Position numbers and translations under genes: made by a program. From Nocardia higoensis NBRC 100133 (GTDB taxonomy: Bacteria; Actinomycetota; Actinomycetes; Mycobacteriales; Mycobacteriaceae), in assembly GCF_000308595.1 (NCBI RefSeq), contig NZ_BAGA01000061.1, forward strand, positions 1-53,783: a DNA stretch of 53,783 nt, given 5' to 3'. This document shows, piece by piece, positions 26,670 through 35,615 of this stretch (position 1 is its first letter; each line of letters starts with the position of its first letter). The notes under the pieces are model-generated. The model did no database searches. It had not been told where the DNA came from and saw only the letters and a program-made list of their open reading frames with translations.

Positions 26670-27512
26670 ATGCCGCTGACTCCAGCCGATGTGCACAACG
26701 TCGCGTTCAGCAAACCGCCGATCGGGAAGCGCGGCTACAACGAGGACGAGGTCGACGCCTTCCTCGATCTGGTCGAGCAGGAACTGTCGCGGCTGATCGA
26801 GGAGAACGCGGATCTGCGTCAGCGGGTCGCGGAGCTGGACGCCGAGCTGGCCGACGCCAAGAAGAACCGCGGTAGCGGGCCCGCGGCGGTCAAGCCCCCG
26901 GTGCCGCAGCCGCAGCCGGATCCGATCAAACCGCCGGTGCCGGTCACACCACCCGCGCCTATCGCGGCCGCGCCGCCGGCCAAGGACAACTCCGCGGACG
27001 CGAACCTGCAGGCTGCCAAGGTCCTGAGCCTGGCCCAGGAGATGGCCGATCGTCTCACCAGCGACGCCAAGACCGAGTCGGAGAACCTGCTGTCCAACGC
27101 GCGGGCGAACTCCGAGCGTCTGGTCACCGATGCGCGCACCAGGTCGGAATCGATGGTCGCCGAGGCGCGCCAGAAGGCCGACGCCCTGCTGTCCGACGCA
27201 CAATCCCGGTCCGACAGCCAGCTGCGGCAGGCCAAGGAGAAGGCCGACGCCCTGCAGGCCGACGCCGAGCGCAAGCACACCGAGATCATGGCCACCATCA
27301 CCCAGCAGCGCAGCGTGCTGGAAAGCCGTATCGAGCAGCTCAAGACCTTCGAGCGTGAGTACCGGGTGCGGTTGAAGTCCTACCTGGAGTCGCAGCTCGA
27401 GGAACTGGAGAACCGTGGTTCGGCGGTTCCGGTGGACGGCGGCGAGCCCTTCGCCGACAGCGGTTCCACCGGCAGCCTGCCCGCAGCGTCGTTCGCCAAG
27501 GGCGGCAAGTAG
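26670..27512 (+). CDS. wag31: Polar growth protein Wag31/DivIVA
   Basis: A 280-residue coiled-coil protein that gathers at the poles and directs apical cell-wall synthesis. The N-terminal membrane-binding DivIVA domain runs from [11 protein letters not shown] to about residue 65 with [11 protein letters not shown]; a Pro/Ala-rich linker (about 70-110) follows, then a long Ala/Glu/Lys/Asp heptad coiled coil to about 245. Essential in mycobacteria and phosphorylated by PknA/PknB in the linker region. GAAGGGATCC precedes the ATG. The order sepF-yggT-wag31 is the normal one. Confidence 0.96.
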   Translation: MPLTPADVHNVAFSKPPIGKRGYNEDEVDAFLDLVEQELSRLIEENADLRQRVAELDAELADAKKNRGSGPAAVKPPVPQPQPDPIKPPVPVTPPAPIAAAPPAKDNSADANLQAAKVLSLAQEMADRLTSDAKTESENLLSNARANSERLVTDARTRSESMVAEARQKADALLSDAQSRSDSQLRQAKEKADALQADAERKHTEIMATITQQRSVLESRIEQLKTFEREYRVRLKSYLESQLEELENRGSAVPVDGGEPFADSGSTGSLPAASFAKGGK

Positions 27513-27580
27513 GCCCCCCGCGGGCAGCAGGGCAACGGTCGCGCACGCACATCTGGCCTTGGGATACCTGAGGGGTCGGC

Positions 27581-27778
27581 ATGCTCGTCCTGACGCTCGT
27601 TCTCGCCGCGGTCGGCTTCGCGCTGCTGGTGACCGCGTTGACCACCGGGTCGGTGCTGTGGGCCTGGGGGTGCATCGTGGTCTGTGTCGTCGGCGCGGTG
27701 CTGTTGCTGGTGAGCGCACTGTCCACCCGAAGACCCGACGGCGGGACTCCGCCGCCGGGCCGGCACATCCGGCGCTGA
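27581..27778 (+). CDS. Small two-helix membrane protein (Rv2144c-like position)
   Basis: A 65-residue protein with two hydrophobic helices (about 1-20 and 26-46) and a basic Pro/Gly/Arg tail. It lies 68 nt after wag31 in the place occupied in mycobacteria by the conserved membrane protein Rv2144c, but it is shorter. No catalytic motif is visible and the function is unknown. Confidence 0.65.
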   Translation: MLVLTLVLAAVGFALLVTALTTGSVLWAWGCIVVCVVGAVLLLVSALSTRRPDGGTPPPGRHIRR

Positions 27779-27843
27779 GCGGGGCCTGCCCGAACGAGAC
27801 GTGGCCGAGCGGGATGTGGAAATAACCGCTCGACAGCGCCCGT

Positions 27844-27849
27844 TAGAAT
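27844..27849 (+). promoter_or_regulatory. -10 element for the ileS T-box transcript
   Basis: TAGAAT fits the sigma-A -10 pattern and ends a few nucleotides before the start of the T-box structure. The -35 region is weak. Confidence 0.55.
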
Positions 27850-27850
27850 G

Positions 27851-28025
27851 GACACACAACAAGCGGCGACGATCCGGCCATCACCGGGGAGCCTTCGGAA
27901 GAACGGCCCATCCGCGCAGCGAGGCGGGGAGGCTCAGTAGAACCGAACGGGTGAGCCCGTCACAGCTCGCAACGAGAGGTCCGGTGCGTCCGACGCCGGA
28001 CAAACGGGGTGGTACCGCGGTTTCG
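27851..28025 (+). promoter_or_regulatory. T-box riboswitch, tRNA-Ile sensing (ileS leader)
   Basis: The leader has the ultrashort Stem I of actinobacterial ileS T-boxes with an ATC isoleucine specifier at 27880-27882 (context GGCCATCACCGG), a long middle region, and the conserved T-box bulge sequence GGTGGTACCGCGG at 28008-28020, whose TGGT pairs with the uncharged tRNA 3' end. No T-rich terminator follows, so control is probably translational: uncharged tRNA-Ile frees the ileS ribosome-binding site (GGAGA near 28092). Confidence 0.9.
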
Positions 28026-28106
28026 GCGCACCTGGCGCCGATGTCGTCCCCGTGCCCACATCGAAACGCGCTTTGCGGCGCGGTGGCACGAGGAGACGGA
28101 TCCGCG

Positions 28107-31100
28107 ATGGCGGACAACAACAGCGCATATCCCCGCGTCGACTACGGCGCGGGTTCCGGGGCGTCGTTCCCCGATCTGGAACGGCGCGTGCTCGACGCCT
28201 GGGAGGCCGACGACACCTTCCGCGCGAGCATCGAGAACCGTTCCGGCGCAGCGGAGTTCGTCTTCTACGACGGTCCGCCCTTCGCCAACGGCCTGCCGCA
28301 CTACGGCCATCTGCTCACCGGCTATGTCAAAGACCTGATCCCCCGTTTCCAGACGATGCGCGGCAAACGCGTCGATCGGCGATTCGGCTGGGACTGTCAC
28401 GGCCTGCCCGCGGAAATCGAGGCCGAGAAACAACTCGGTATCACGGACAAATCACAGATCGACGCGATGGGGCTGGCGGAATTCAACGCCGCTTGTAAGT
28501 CCTCGGTACTGCGATACACCGGGGAATGGCGCGACTATGTGACCCGCCAGGCGCGCTGGGTGGATTTCGACAACGATTACAAGACCCTCGATGTCGACTT
28601 CATGGAGTCGGTGATGTGGGCATTCAAGTCGTTGTACGACAAGGGTCTGATCTATCAGGGCTTCCGGGTGCTGCCCTACAGCTGGTACGAGCAGACGCCG
28701 CTGTCCAACCAGGAGACGCGCCTGGACGACGCCTACAAGATGCGCCAGGACCCGGCGGTCACCGTCGACATGCGGCTGCGGGTATCCGAGGACCATCCGC
28801 TGCGCGAACTCGACGGCGCCAACGCCCTGATCTGGACCACCACGCCGTGGACGCTGCCGTCGAACCTGGCGATCGCGGTGCACCCGGATGTGCGCTACGT
28901 CCACCTGAAGGCCGCCGACGGCAAGCGCTACGTGCTCGCCGCCGAACGGGTTTCGCACTATGCCCGTGAGTTCGGCGAGGACGTCGAGGTGCTCGGGGAG
29001 TTCGACGGCGCGGCACTGGCCGGGCTGTCCTACGCCCCGCCGTTCGACTTCTTCGTCGGCCACCCGAACGCGCACCGCGTGCTGAACGCCGACTACGTCA
29101 CCACCGACTCGGGCACCGGCGTCGTGCACCTGGCGCCCGCCTTCGGTGAAGAGGACATGGACGTCTGCGCGGCCAACGGCATCGAACTGGTGCAGCCGCT
29201 GGATCCGGGCGGCAAGTTCACCTCGATGGTGCCGCCGTACGAGGGCCTGATGGTCTTCGACGCGAACCCGGTCATCATCAAGGATCTCAAGGCGGCGGGC
29301 CTGCTGCTGCGCCACGAGACCATCGAGCACTCCTACCCGCACAGCTGGCGTTCCGGCCAGCCGCTGATCTACATGGCGGTGCCGTCCTGGTTCGTCGCGG
29401 TCACCTCCTTCCGCGACCGGATGGTGGATCTGAACAAGCAGATCACCTGGGTGCCCGAGCACATCCGCGACGGCCAGTTCGGCAAGTGGCTGGAGGGCGC
29501 GCGCGACTGGAACATCAGCCGTAACCGGTACTGGGGCAGCCCGATCCCGGTCTGGGTGTCCGATGATCCGGCCTATCCGCGCGTGGACGTCTACGGTTCG
29601 CTCGACGAGCTCGAGCGCGACTTCGGCGTGCGTCCGGCCGATCTGCACCGGCCCGCCATCGATGAGCTGACCCGGCCGAATCCTGACGATCCGACCGGCA
29701 AGTCGACGATGCGCCGGGTGCCGGAGGTGCTGGACTGCTGGTTCGAGTCGGGTTCGATGCCCTACGCGCAGGTGCACTACCCGTTCGAGAACAAGGAGTG
29801 GTTCGACTCCCACTTCCCCGGCGATTTCATCGTCGAGTACAACGGGCAGACCCGCGGCTGGTTCTACACCCTGCACGTGCTCGCCACCGCGCTCTTCGAC
29901 AGCCCCGCCTTCAAAACCGTTGCCGCGCACGGCATCGTGCTCGGCGACGACGGGCTGAAGATGAGCAAGTCGAAGGGCAACTACCCCGACGTCAACGAGG
30001 TCTTCGACCGCGACGGCTCCGACGCGATGCGCTGGTTCCTGATGAGCTCGCCGATCCTGCGCGGCGGCAATCTCATCGTCACCGAGCGCGGTATCCGCGA
30101 GGGCGTCAGCCACGCGCTGCGCCCGCTGTGGAACGCGTGGACGTTCCTGCAGCTGTACGCCTCGACTCCCGGTCAGTGGCGCACCGACTCGCAGAACGTG
30201 CTCGACCGCTACGTCCTGGCGAAGCTGGCGCAAACCCGCGACGTGATGACCGAGGCGCTCGAGGTCTACGACATCGCGGCCGCCTGCGAGGAACTGCGGT
30301 CCTTCGCCGACGCGCTCACCAATTGGTATGTGCGCCGGTCGCGTTCGCGGTTCTGGTCGGAGGAGCGCGATGCCGTCGACACCCTGCACACCGTGCTCGA
30401 GGTGGTCACCCGGCTGGCGGCGCCGCTGCTGCCGCTGATCAGCGAGGTGATCTGGCGCGGGCTCACCGGTGGCCGTTCGGTGCACCTGACCGACTGGCCC
30501 GCCGAGGGTGAGCTGCCCGCCGATCCGGAGCTGGTGGCCGCGATGGACGAGGCGCGGGTGGTCTGCTCCACGGTGCTGAGCCTGCGCAAGGCGAAGAACC
30601 TGCGCGTGCGGCTGCCGCTGGCCGAGGTCACCATCGCCGCGGCGGACGCGGATCGGCTGGCGCCCTACGCCGACATCATCGCCGACGAGGTCAACGTCAA
30701 GAAGGTCGATCTGACCTCCGATGTCGATGTGCACGGCCGTTTCGAGCTCGTCGTCAACGCCCGCGCGGCCGGCCCCCGGCTGGGCAAGGACGTGCAGACG
30801 GTGATCAAGGCGGTCAAGGCCGGGCAGTGGAGCGAGGACGCCGAGGGTGTGGTCAGCGCCGCGGGCATCACGCTGCTGCCGGAGGAGTACACCCAGCGTC
30901 TGGTTGCCGCCGAGCCCGAGTCGACCGCCGCGCTGCCCGGCAACGCCGGCCTGGTGGTGCTCGATTCGGTGGTCACCGAGGAACTGGAGGCCGAGGGCTG
31001 GGCCCGCGACCTGATCCGGGAACTGCAGGAGACCCGCAAGTCGATCGGCCTCGAGGTGTCCGACCGGATCTCGGTGGTGCTCGAGGTGCCCGAGCAGCAG

Positions 31101-31232
31101 CAGGGCTGGGCGCGTGCGCATCGCGACCTGATCGCCGGGGAGATCCTGGCGACCTCGCTGGAGTTCGGTGCGGCGGGGGCGGGCGCCGCCGAGTTGGCGG
31201 GTGGTGTGCGCGCCGCCGTCGCCAAGCAGTGA
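28107..31232 (+). CDS. ileS: Isoleucyl-tRNA synthetase, long eukaryote-like type
   Basis: A 1041-residue class I synthetase charging tRNA-Ile. The HIGH motif appears as P-H-Y-G-H (64-68) and the K-M-S-K-S loop at 618-622; an editing domain lies between them with T-T-P-W-T-L-P-S-N. Length and motif style match the mycobacterial type-2 enzyme, the group known for natural mupirocin tolerance (family knowledge, not tested here). ATG at 28107 follows GGAGA by about 10 nt and lies after the T-box leader. A strong hairpin follows the stop. Confidence 0.97.
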   Translation: MADNNSAYPRVDYGAGSGASFPDLERRVLDAWEADDTFRASIENRSGAAEFVFYDGPPFANGLPHYGHLLTGYVKDLIPRFQTMRGKRVDRRFGWDCHGLPAEIEAEKQLGITDKSQIDAMGLAEFNAACKSSVLRYTGEWRDYVTRQARWVDFDNDYKTLDVDFMESVMWAFKSLYDKGLIYQGFRVLPYSWYEQTPLSNQETRLDDAYKMRQDPAVTVDMRLRVSEDHPLRELDGANALIWTTTPWTLPSNLAIAVHPDVRYVHLKAADGKRYVLAAERVSHYAREFGEDVEVLGEFDGAALAGLSYAPPFDFFVGHPNAHRVLNADYVTTDSGTGVVHLAPAFGEEDMDVCAANGIELVQPLDPGGKFTSMVPPYEGLMVFDANPVIIKDLKAAGLLLRHETIEHSYPHSWRSGQPLIYMAVPSWFVAVTSFRDRMVDLNKQITWVPEHIRDGQFGKWLEGARDWNISRNRYWGSPIPVWVSDDPAYPRVDVYGSLDELERDFGVRPADLHRPAIDELTRPNPDDPTGKSTMRRVPEVLDCWFESGSMPYAQVHYPFENKEWFDSHFPGDFIVEYNGQTRGWFYTLHVLATALFDSPAFKTVAAHGIVLGDDGLKMSKSKGNYPDVNEVFDRDGSDAMRWFLMSSPILRGGNLIVTERGIREGVSHALRPLWNAWTFLQLYASTPGQWRTDSQNVLDRYVLAKLAQTRDVMTEALEVYDIAAACEELRSFADALTNWYVRRSRSRFWSEERDAVDTLHTVLEVVTRLAAPLLPLISEVIWRGLTGGRSVHLTDWPAEGELPADPELVAAMDEARVVCSTVLSLRKAKNLRVRLPLAEVTIAAADADRLAPYADIIADEVNVKKVDLTSDVDVHGRFELVVNARAAGPRLGKDVQTVIKAVKAGQWSEDAEGVVSAAGITLLPEEYTQRLVAAEPESTAALPGNAGLVVLDSVVTEELEAEGWARDLIRELQETRKSIGLEVSDRISVVLEVPEQQQGWARAHRDLIAGEILATSLEFGAAGAGAAELAGGVRAAVAKQ

Positions 31233-31238
31233 CGGCCC

Positions 31239-31278
31239 GGCCGTGGCGGACCGGGGCATGCCCCCTTCCGCCACGGCC
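31239..31278 (+). terminator. Hairpin terminator after ileS
   Basis: GGCCGTGGCGGA (31239-31250) pairs perfectly over 12 bp with TCCGCCACGGCC (31267-31278), 7 nt after the ileS stop. No T tract follows, as is common in actinobacteria. Confidence 0.65.
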
Positions 31279-31302
31279 GCGCACGGTCCATTCCTGATCG
31301 TG

Positions 31303-31318
31303 TGTGATCCAAATCACA
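31303..31318. promoter_or_regulatory. Perfect Crp-type binding site (TGTGA-N6-TCACA)
   Basis: TGTGATCCAAATCACA is an exact match to the palindromic consensus of cAMP receptor proteins, including mycobacterial Crp. It lies 238 nt before the NlpC/P60 ATG in the AT-rich part of the intergenic region, where the promoter should be. Confidence 0.7.
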
Positions 31319-31555
31319 TGCTGAATATTTGCTGAACCCTGGTTGTGGGGCCGGGCGGAACGGCAGAATCGCCGATGTTGTAGTTGGGGCACATGCTAAC
31401 CGCTGGTGCCGGTGTGATTCGTCGACGAGTTCCACCTGACGTTCCCCGAGCCGTCCGAGAGCGACGGCGGCGGGAGTGAGCTGAGGGTCCGCTACGCCGC
31501 CCCACCGACGTGCCGACGTCGCGGACCGCCTGGCCGACAGGGAGGCCGCGTTCGC
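31319..31555 (+). other. Long leader region of the NlpC/P60 gene
   Basis: About 237 nt between the Crp site and the start. The first part is AT-rich with a TGCTGAA direct repeat (from 31319). I looked for a ydaO-type c-di-AMP riboswitch, as found before some actinobacterial wall hydrolase genes, and did not recognise one. Confidence 0.4.
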
Positions 31556-32230
31556 ATGATCAGACGTTCTCGCGTTCGACATCGCTCGGCACGACACGAC
31601 ATCGCACGACACGGCGCCGCACGACAGCGTCGGCGGGCACGTCCGGCGGATCCCCGGACGCGGGTGCGGCGGCCGCTGCGGCGGATCGCCGCGGGCTTCC
31701 TGGCTACCACGGTCACCACGGTCGTCCTCGGCGGCATGGCCTGGGCCGATCCGGGCCCTGTGTTCGGCGGGCTGAGCAGTGGCTCCGGCTCGGGCAGCGG
31801 CTCCGGTTCGGGCACGGGCTCCGGGTCGGGATCAGGCCTCGGCTCCGGCAGTGCCAGCGGCTCCGCCGCGATCCCGGTGCCCAGCCTCGCCGGGCTCGGC
31901 GCACTGGCGGCGGCCACCACCCAGGTCGGCAAGCCCTACGAATGGGGCGCGACGGGACCGTACTCGTGGGACTGTTCGGCCCTGGTGCAGTGGGCGTTCC
32001 GGCAGGTGGGCGTCATGTTGCCGCGCACGACCTGGGAACAGGCCGAGGTGGGCGCCGCGGTGCCGATGTGGGCGCTCTCGCCCGGCGATGTGGTCGTCCT
32101 CAACGCCGACGGCTCGCACGTGGGCATCTACGCCGGATTCGGGCAGGTGCTCAATGCCTACGGCCGCGGTGTCCCCGTCGGACTGACCCCGCTGGACCAG
32201 TTCGCGATCTACACCATCCGCCGCTTCTAG
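31556..32230 (+). CDS. Secreted NlpC/P60 peptidoglycan endopeptidase
   Basis: A 224-residue protein with an Arg-rich N-terminus, hydrophobic signal segment (about 44-60, probable cleavage after A-W-A), a Gly-Ser repeat linker (about 74-103) and a C-terminal NlpC/P60 domain. Catalytic residues are C140 in S-W-D-C-S-A-L-V-Q, H188 in G-S-H-V-G-I-Y-A-G and probably N200. Such enzymes cut D-Glu/DAP bonds in stem peptides. ATG at 31556 follows AGGGAGG; a GTG at 31664 would give a shorter, more typical signal peptide. The upstream Crp palindrome suggests nutritional control. Confidence 0.88.
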   Translation: MIRRSRVRHRSARHDIARHGAARQRRRARPADPRTRVRRPLRRIAAGFLATTVTTVVLGGMAWADPGPVFGGLSSGSGSGSGSGSGTGSGSGSGLGSGSASGSAAIPVPSLAGLGALAAATTQVGKPYEWGATGPYSWDCSALVQWAFRQVGVMLPRTTWEQAEVGAAVPMWALSPGDVVVLNADGSHVGIYAGFGQVLNAYGRGVPVGLTPLDQFAIYTIRRF

Positions 32231-32278
32231 CCGAGCCGGCCCACCGGACCCGAGTCGGCTACCGCCCCAGTCGACCGC

Positions 32279-33175
32279 TCAGCCCAGTTCGCCGGCCATC
32301 GAGCGCAGCAGCGGGCCGTACTGCGGATGGGCCAGCGCGGTCGCGAACTGCGCCACCAGGTAGTCCGCCGGATTGCCGGTGTCGTACCAGCGGCCGCGGA
32401 TGACCTGGCCGAAGACCGGGTTCTCGGCGGCGTGGACGTTGATCGCGTCGGTGAGGTAGACCTCGCCGGTGCGGTGCTCGTACCACTCGTCGGTCTGGCG
32501 GCGTAGCTCGGCGATGATGCCGGGAGTGACCACGTAGCCGCCGATGGCCGCGTAGTTCGACGGCGCGTCCTCGGGCTTGGGCTTCTCCCGCAGGCCGGTG
32601 ATGCGCAGCAGTCCGTCGCCCTGATCGTCGGTGACCACCGGGACGCCGTAGCGCTGTGAATCGGCCGGATCCATCGGCATGAGCGCCAGCACCGGTGCGC
32701 CGGTGCGCTCGTAGGCGTCGATGAGCTGCTGGGCGCGCGGGATCTCGGCGACGAACACGTCGTCGGGCCACAGCACCAGCATCGGCTCGTCGCCCATGCT
32801 GCGCGCGGCGTTGAGCACCGGGGTGCCGTTGCCGTAGGGGCCGTGCTGGTCGAGGTAGGTGATGTGGCCGAGCCTGGACAGCTCGCCGACCTCGGCCACC
32901 GCGTCGGCGTAGGCGGTCTTGCCGTCGGCGCGCAGCTGCTCGACGAGGGCCGGGTTGGGGCGGAAATGGTCCTGGATGACGTGCTTGCCGCCGCTGACCA
33001 CGATGGTGATGTCGGTGATGCCGGAGGCGACCAGCTCGCGGACGGTGTGCTCGATGACCGGTTTGTCGCCGACCGGAAGCATCTCCTTGGGGATCGCCTT
33101 GGTCAGCGGAAGCAACCGGGAGCCGATACCTGCGGCCGGAATGACGGCCTTGCGGATCTTCATGCCTTCGATCAT
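32279..33175 (-). CDS. galU: UTP--glucose-1-phosphate uridylyltransferase GalU
   Basis: A 298-residue nucleotidyltransferase making UDP-glucose, a precursor for galactan, trehalose and glycolipids. It opens [26 protein letters not shown], the sugar-nucleotide binding signature, and has V-L-W-P-D-D-V-F and G-L-R-E-K-P-K-P later. Start is uncertain: ATG at 33175, GTG at 33178 and ATG at 33163 are all in frame and none has a clear ribosome-binding site. It is convergent with the NlpC/P60 gene and divergent from dinB. Confidence 0.95.
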   Translation of the reverse strand: MIEGMKIRKAVIPAAGIGSRLLPLTKAIPKEMLPVGDKPVIEHTVRELVASGITDITIVVSGGKHVIQDHFRPNPALVEQLRADGKTAYADAVAEVGELSRLGHITYLDQHGPYGNGTPVLNAARSMGDEPMLVLWPDDVFVAEIPRAQQLIDAYERTGAPVLALMPMDPADSQRYGVPVVTDDQGDGLLRITGLREKPKPEDAPSNYAAIGGYVVTPGIIAELRRQTDEWYEHRTGEVYLTDAINVHAAENPVFGQVIRGRWYDTGNPADYLVAQFATALAHPQYGPLLRSMAGELG

Positions 33176-33363
33176 CACACATCGCGGCCGGGGAAACGGG
33201 CCAACCGGACCCGCGATCCGTGTCAGTCCTTCCGGCTATCACGGCTGGTGAATGCCGGTATACGTGGCGTTCGATGGCGCGAGAGGGCCCGTTCATCCAC
33301 AGCTGCCGGACAGCAAGTCCACAGCCATCGCCCAGGGTGCGCTCGGTCGTCGGTGCGCGGGCG

Positions 33364-33369
33364 TAGATT
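33364..33369 (+). promoter_or_regulatory. -10 element 7 nt before the dinB start (leaderless mRNA)
   Basis: TAGATT ends 7 nt before the GTG at 33377. No ribosome-binding site is present and no LexA palindrome is visible nearby. Confidence 0.55.
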
Positions 33370-33376
33370 CCGTTAC

Positions 33377-34885
33377 GTGAGTACCGTGCGGGGATTGCCC
33401 GAGGCCGGGCGCACCGCGCGCCGGTGGGTGCTGCACATCGACATGGATGCCTTCTTCGCCTCGGCGGAGCAGCTCACCCGGCCCACCCTGCGCGGCAGGC
33501 CGGTGCTGGTCGGTGGAACCGGCGGTCGCGGCGTGGTCGCGGGCGCCAGCTACGAGGCGCGGGCGTTCGGCGCGCGTTCGGCCATGCCGATGCATCAGGC
33601 CAGGCGGCTCGTCGGGGCGGGCGCGGTGGTGGTTCCGCCGCGCGGGGCGGTCTACGCGCATCTCAGCGGGCGGGTCTTCGAGGCGCTGCGCGAGATCGTC
33701 CCGGTACTGGAGACGCTGTCGTTCGACGAGGCGTTCGGCGAACCGGCCGAGCTGGCCGGAGCGAGCGTGGCGCAGGTCCACGAGTTCTGCGCCCGGTTGC
33801 GGGCGGTGGTGCGCGAACGCACCGGACTGGTCGCTTCGGTCGGCGCGGGGACCGGCAAGCAACTCGCCAAGATCGCCTCCGGTCTGGCCAAACCCGACGG
33901 CATCCGGGTGATCGCGCCGGGCGAGCAGCAGGCCCTGCTGGCCGGGCTGCCCGTGCGCAAGCTCTGGGGGATCGGCCCGGTCGCCGAAAGCCGGCTGCGG
34001 TCGCTGGGGATCGAGACGGTCGGCGCCTTCGCGGCGCTGCCGGAATCGGAGGCGGTCTCGCTGCTCGGCGGCAGCGTCGGTGCGGCGCTGCACCGGCTCG
34101 CCCGCGGCATCGACGACCGGCCGGTCGCCGAACGCGCCGAGGCCAAGCAGATCAGCGCGGAGAACACCTACGAGACCGATATCGTCACCCTTTCCGACCT
34201 GCGCAGAGCCATCGCCGCCATGGCGGAGTCCGCGCACGCGCGGCTGCGCAGGGACGGCCGCGCGGCCCGCACGGTGGTGCTCAAGCTCAAACGCGCGGAC
34301 ATGAGCATCGTCACCCGCTCCTCCACCCTGCCGTATGCGACCGTCGACCCCGCCGTGCTCGCCGCCGCGGCCCAGCGCTCGGCCATCGATCCGGTCGAGC
34401 TCGGACCCATCCGGCTGGTCGGCGTGGGCTACGCCGGGCTGTCCACCGTGCAACAGGAGTCACTGTTCCCGGAACTCGATCGCGGACAGTTCGCTGACGA
34501 ACCGGATCCCGTCGCCGACCCGATCGCGGCGGGGCAGGCGGTGATGGTCGCGGGCGGGGGCTCTGTCGGGCCGGGCGGCGCAGTCGCCGCCGCCGACCCG
34601 ATTCGCGCCGGGAGCGGAGCGGATATCGGGGAAGCGGGCACCGGCGGCGCGGATGGGCGTGCGGGCGCGCCGGTCGGTGCGCCCGCATCGCCGACGGTGC
34701 GAACGTGGGTCGCGGGAATGGATGTGGCGCATCCGGATTACGGGCACGGCTGGGTGCAGGGGGCCGGTCACGGCGTGGTGACCGTGCGGTTCGAGACGAG
34801 TTCGACAGGACCCGGCCCGGCGCGTACTTTCAGCGCCGACGACATCAGTCTGTCCCGGGCGGATCCGCTCGGCAGTCTCGGCTGA
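33377..34885 (+). CDS. dinB: Y-family DNA polymerase IV (DinB1/DinX type)
   Basis: A 502-residue translesion polymerase. The palm has [10 protein letters not shown] (metal ligands D22 and D24) and S-F-D-E-A-F (D117, E118), then the thumb and little finger domains, and a clamp-binding Q-E-S-L-F-P motif near residue 360. A low-complexity Gly/Ala linker leads to an extra C-terminal module with [17 protein letters not shown], a feature shared with the mycobacterial DinX (Rv1537) branch. GTG at 33377 is supported by the -10 box 7 nt upstream; an upstream extension would run antisense through galU. Confidence 0.93.
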   Translation: MSTVRGLPEAGRTARRWVLHIDMDAFFASAEQLTRPTLRGRPVLVGGTGGRGVVAGASYEARAFGARSAMPMHQARRLVGAGAVVVPPRGAVYAHLSGRVFEALREIVPVLETLSFDEAFGEPAELAGASVAQVHEFCARLRAVVRERTGLVASVGAGTGKQLAKIASGLAKPDGIRVIAPGEQQALLAGLPVRKLWGIGPVAESRLRSLGIETVGAFAALPESEAVSLLGGSVGAALHRLARGIDDRPVAERAEAKQISAENTYETDIVTLSDLRRAIAAMAESAHARLRRDGRAARTVVLKLKRADMSIVTRSSTLPYATVDPAVLAAAAQRSAIDPVELGPIRLVGVGYAGLSTVQQESLFPELDRGQFADEPDPVADPIAAGQAVMVAGGGSVGPGGAVAAADPIRAGSGADIGEAGTGGADGRAGAPVGAPASPTVRTWVAGMDVAHPDYGHGWVQGAGHGVVTVRFETSSTGPGPARTFSADDISLSRADPLGSLG

Positions 34886-34980
34886 CCGGTAGCCTGGGTG
34901 ACCGGGCAGCGCTGCCGGTTCGAGCGCGTGCTGTCCCGGTACCGACACCGACCCCTCACTCGAACGCAAAGGACGAGCAG

Positions 34981-35481
34981 TTGAAGCTTCGTACGACTGG
35001 ACGCATCGCGATCGCCGGCTTCGCCGCCATCGCAGCCCTCACCCTCACCGCGTGCGGCGGTGACGACAGCGGGAACGAGGCCAAGTCGACCAGCACGACG
35101 ACCAGCGCGGCGGCGGCCACCACCGCGGCGGACACGCCCGCGGTGCCGACGGCCGCGGAGCTGAACGCCCAGCTGCAGCGGGCGCTCGACCCCGCGGTGC
35201 CCAACTCCGAGAAACTGGAGATGGTCCAGGGCATCGAGGCCGATCCCGAGCTGCCCGGGCGTCTGGCCCAGGCCTACCAGCAGACCGGCGCGACCGTCAC
35301 CGTCAACGATGTGACCGCGTTCGGCGACACCGTCAACGCCAAGGCGACGATCGTGCTCAACGGCCAGGAGAACATCGCCGACGTGCCGTTCGTCAGCGAG
35401 GACGGCAAGTGGAAGGTCCAGAAGGAATGGGCCTGCCTCATGCTGACCAACCTGGGCCAGCAGTCGCCCGCCTGCGTCTGA
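34981..35481 (+). CDS. Secreted lipoprotein with MTB12-like domain
   Basis: A 166-residue lipoprotein. The signal peptide ends in L-T-L-T-A-C with the lipidated Cys near residue 24; a Thr/Ala/Ser linker follows, then a compact domain starting V-P-T-A-A-E-L-N-A-Q-L that resembles the low-molecular-weight antigen MTB12/Cfp2 C-terminal domain. Function of the family is unknown. The start is probably TTG at 34981, the only in-frame start close to an AAAGGACGAG site; a longer GTG/ATG frame would overlap dinB. A hairpin follows the stop. Confidence 0.8.
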   Translation: MKLRTTGRIAIAGFAAIAALTLTACGGDDSGNEAKSTSTTTSAAAATTAADTPAVPTAAELNAQLQRALDPAVPNSEKLEMVQGIEADPELPGRLAQAYQQTGATVTVNDVTAFGDTVNAKATIVLNGQENIADVPFVSEDGKWKVQKEWACLMLTNLGQQSPACV

Positions 35482-35497
35482 TCACCGCGTGCTGAGC

Positions 35498-35529
35498 GTG
35501 CGCGGCCCGGCCCGGACCGGGTCGCGCAC
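35498..35529 (+). terminator. Hairpin terminator after the MTB12-like lipoprotein gene
   Basis: GTGCGCG (35498-35504) pairs with CGCGCAC (35523-35529), with a GCCCGG/CCGGGT inner stem extending it. No T tract. Confidence 0.5.
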
Positions 35530-35601
35530 CTCTTGGCGTCCGTCCACGGCAGCCCTTCGCCGCCGCGCGCATCGGCCGTCACCGGTCCGAGCAGCGCCCG
35601 T

Positions 35602-35607
35602 TACTAT
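35602..35607 (+). promoter_or_regulatory. -10 element 8 nt before the Emb-type gene (leaderless mRNA)
   Basis: TACTAT is a near-consensus -10 ending 8 nt before the GTG at 35616, with no ribosome-binding site between. Confidence 0.55.
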
Positions 35608-35615
35608 CGGTCGCC

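Noticed and set aside
28452..31274. A 940-codon open frame antisense to ileS
   Set aside because: It mirrors the ileS codon pattern, gives an Arg/Gly/His/Val-rich product without domains, and ileS is unmistakable on the other strand.
31319..31555. Possible c-di-AMP (ydaO) riboswitch before the NlpC/P60 gene
   Set aside because: The gene type and long leader invited it, but the conserved core segments of that riboswitch are not recognisable.
31781..31866. CRISPR-like or functional DNA repeat in the NlpC/P60 gene
   Set aside because: The short GGCTCC/GGCAGC-type repeats simply encode a Gly-Ser linker.
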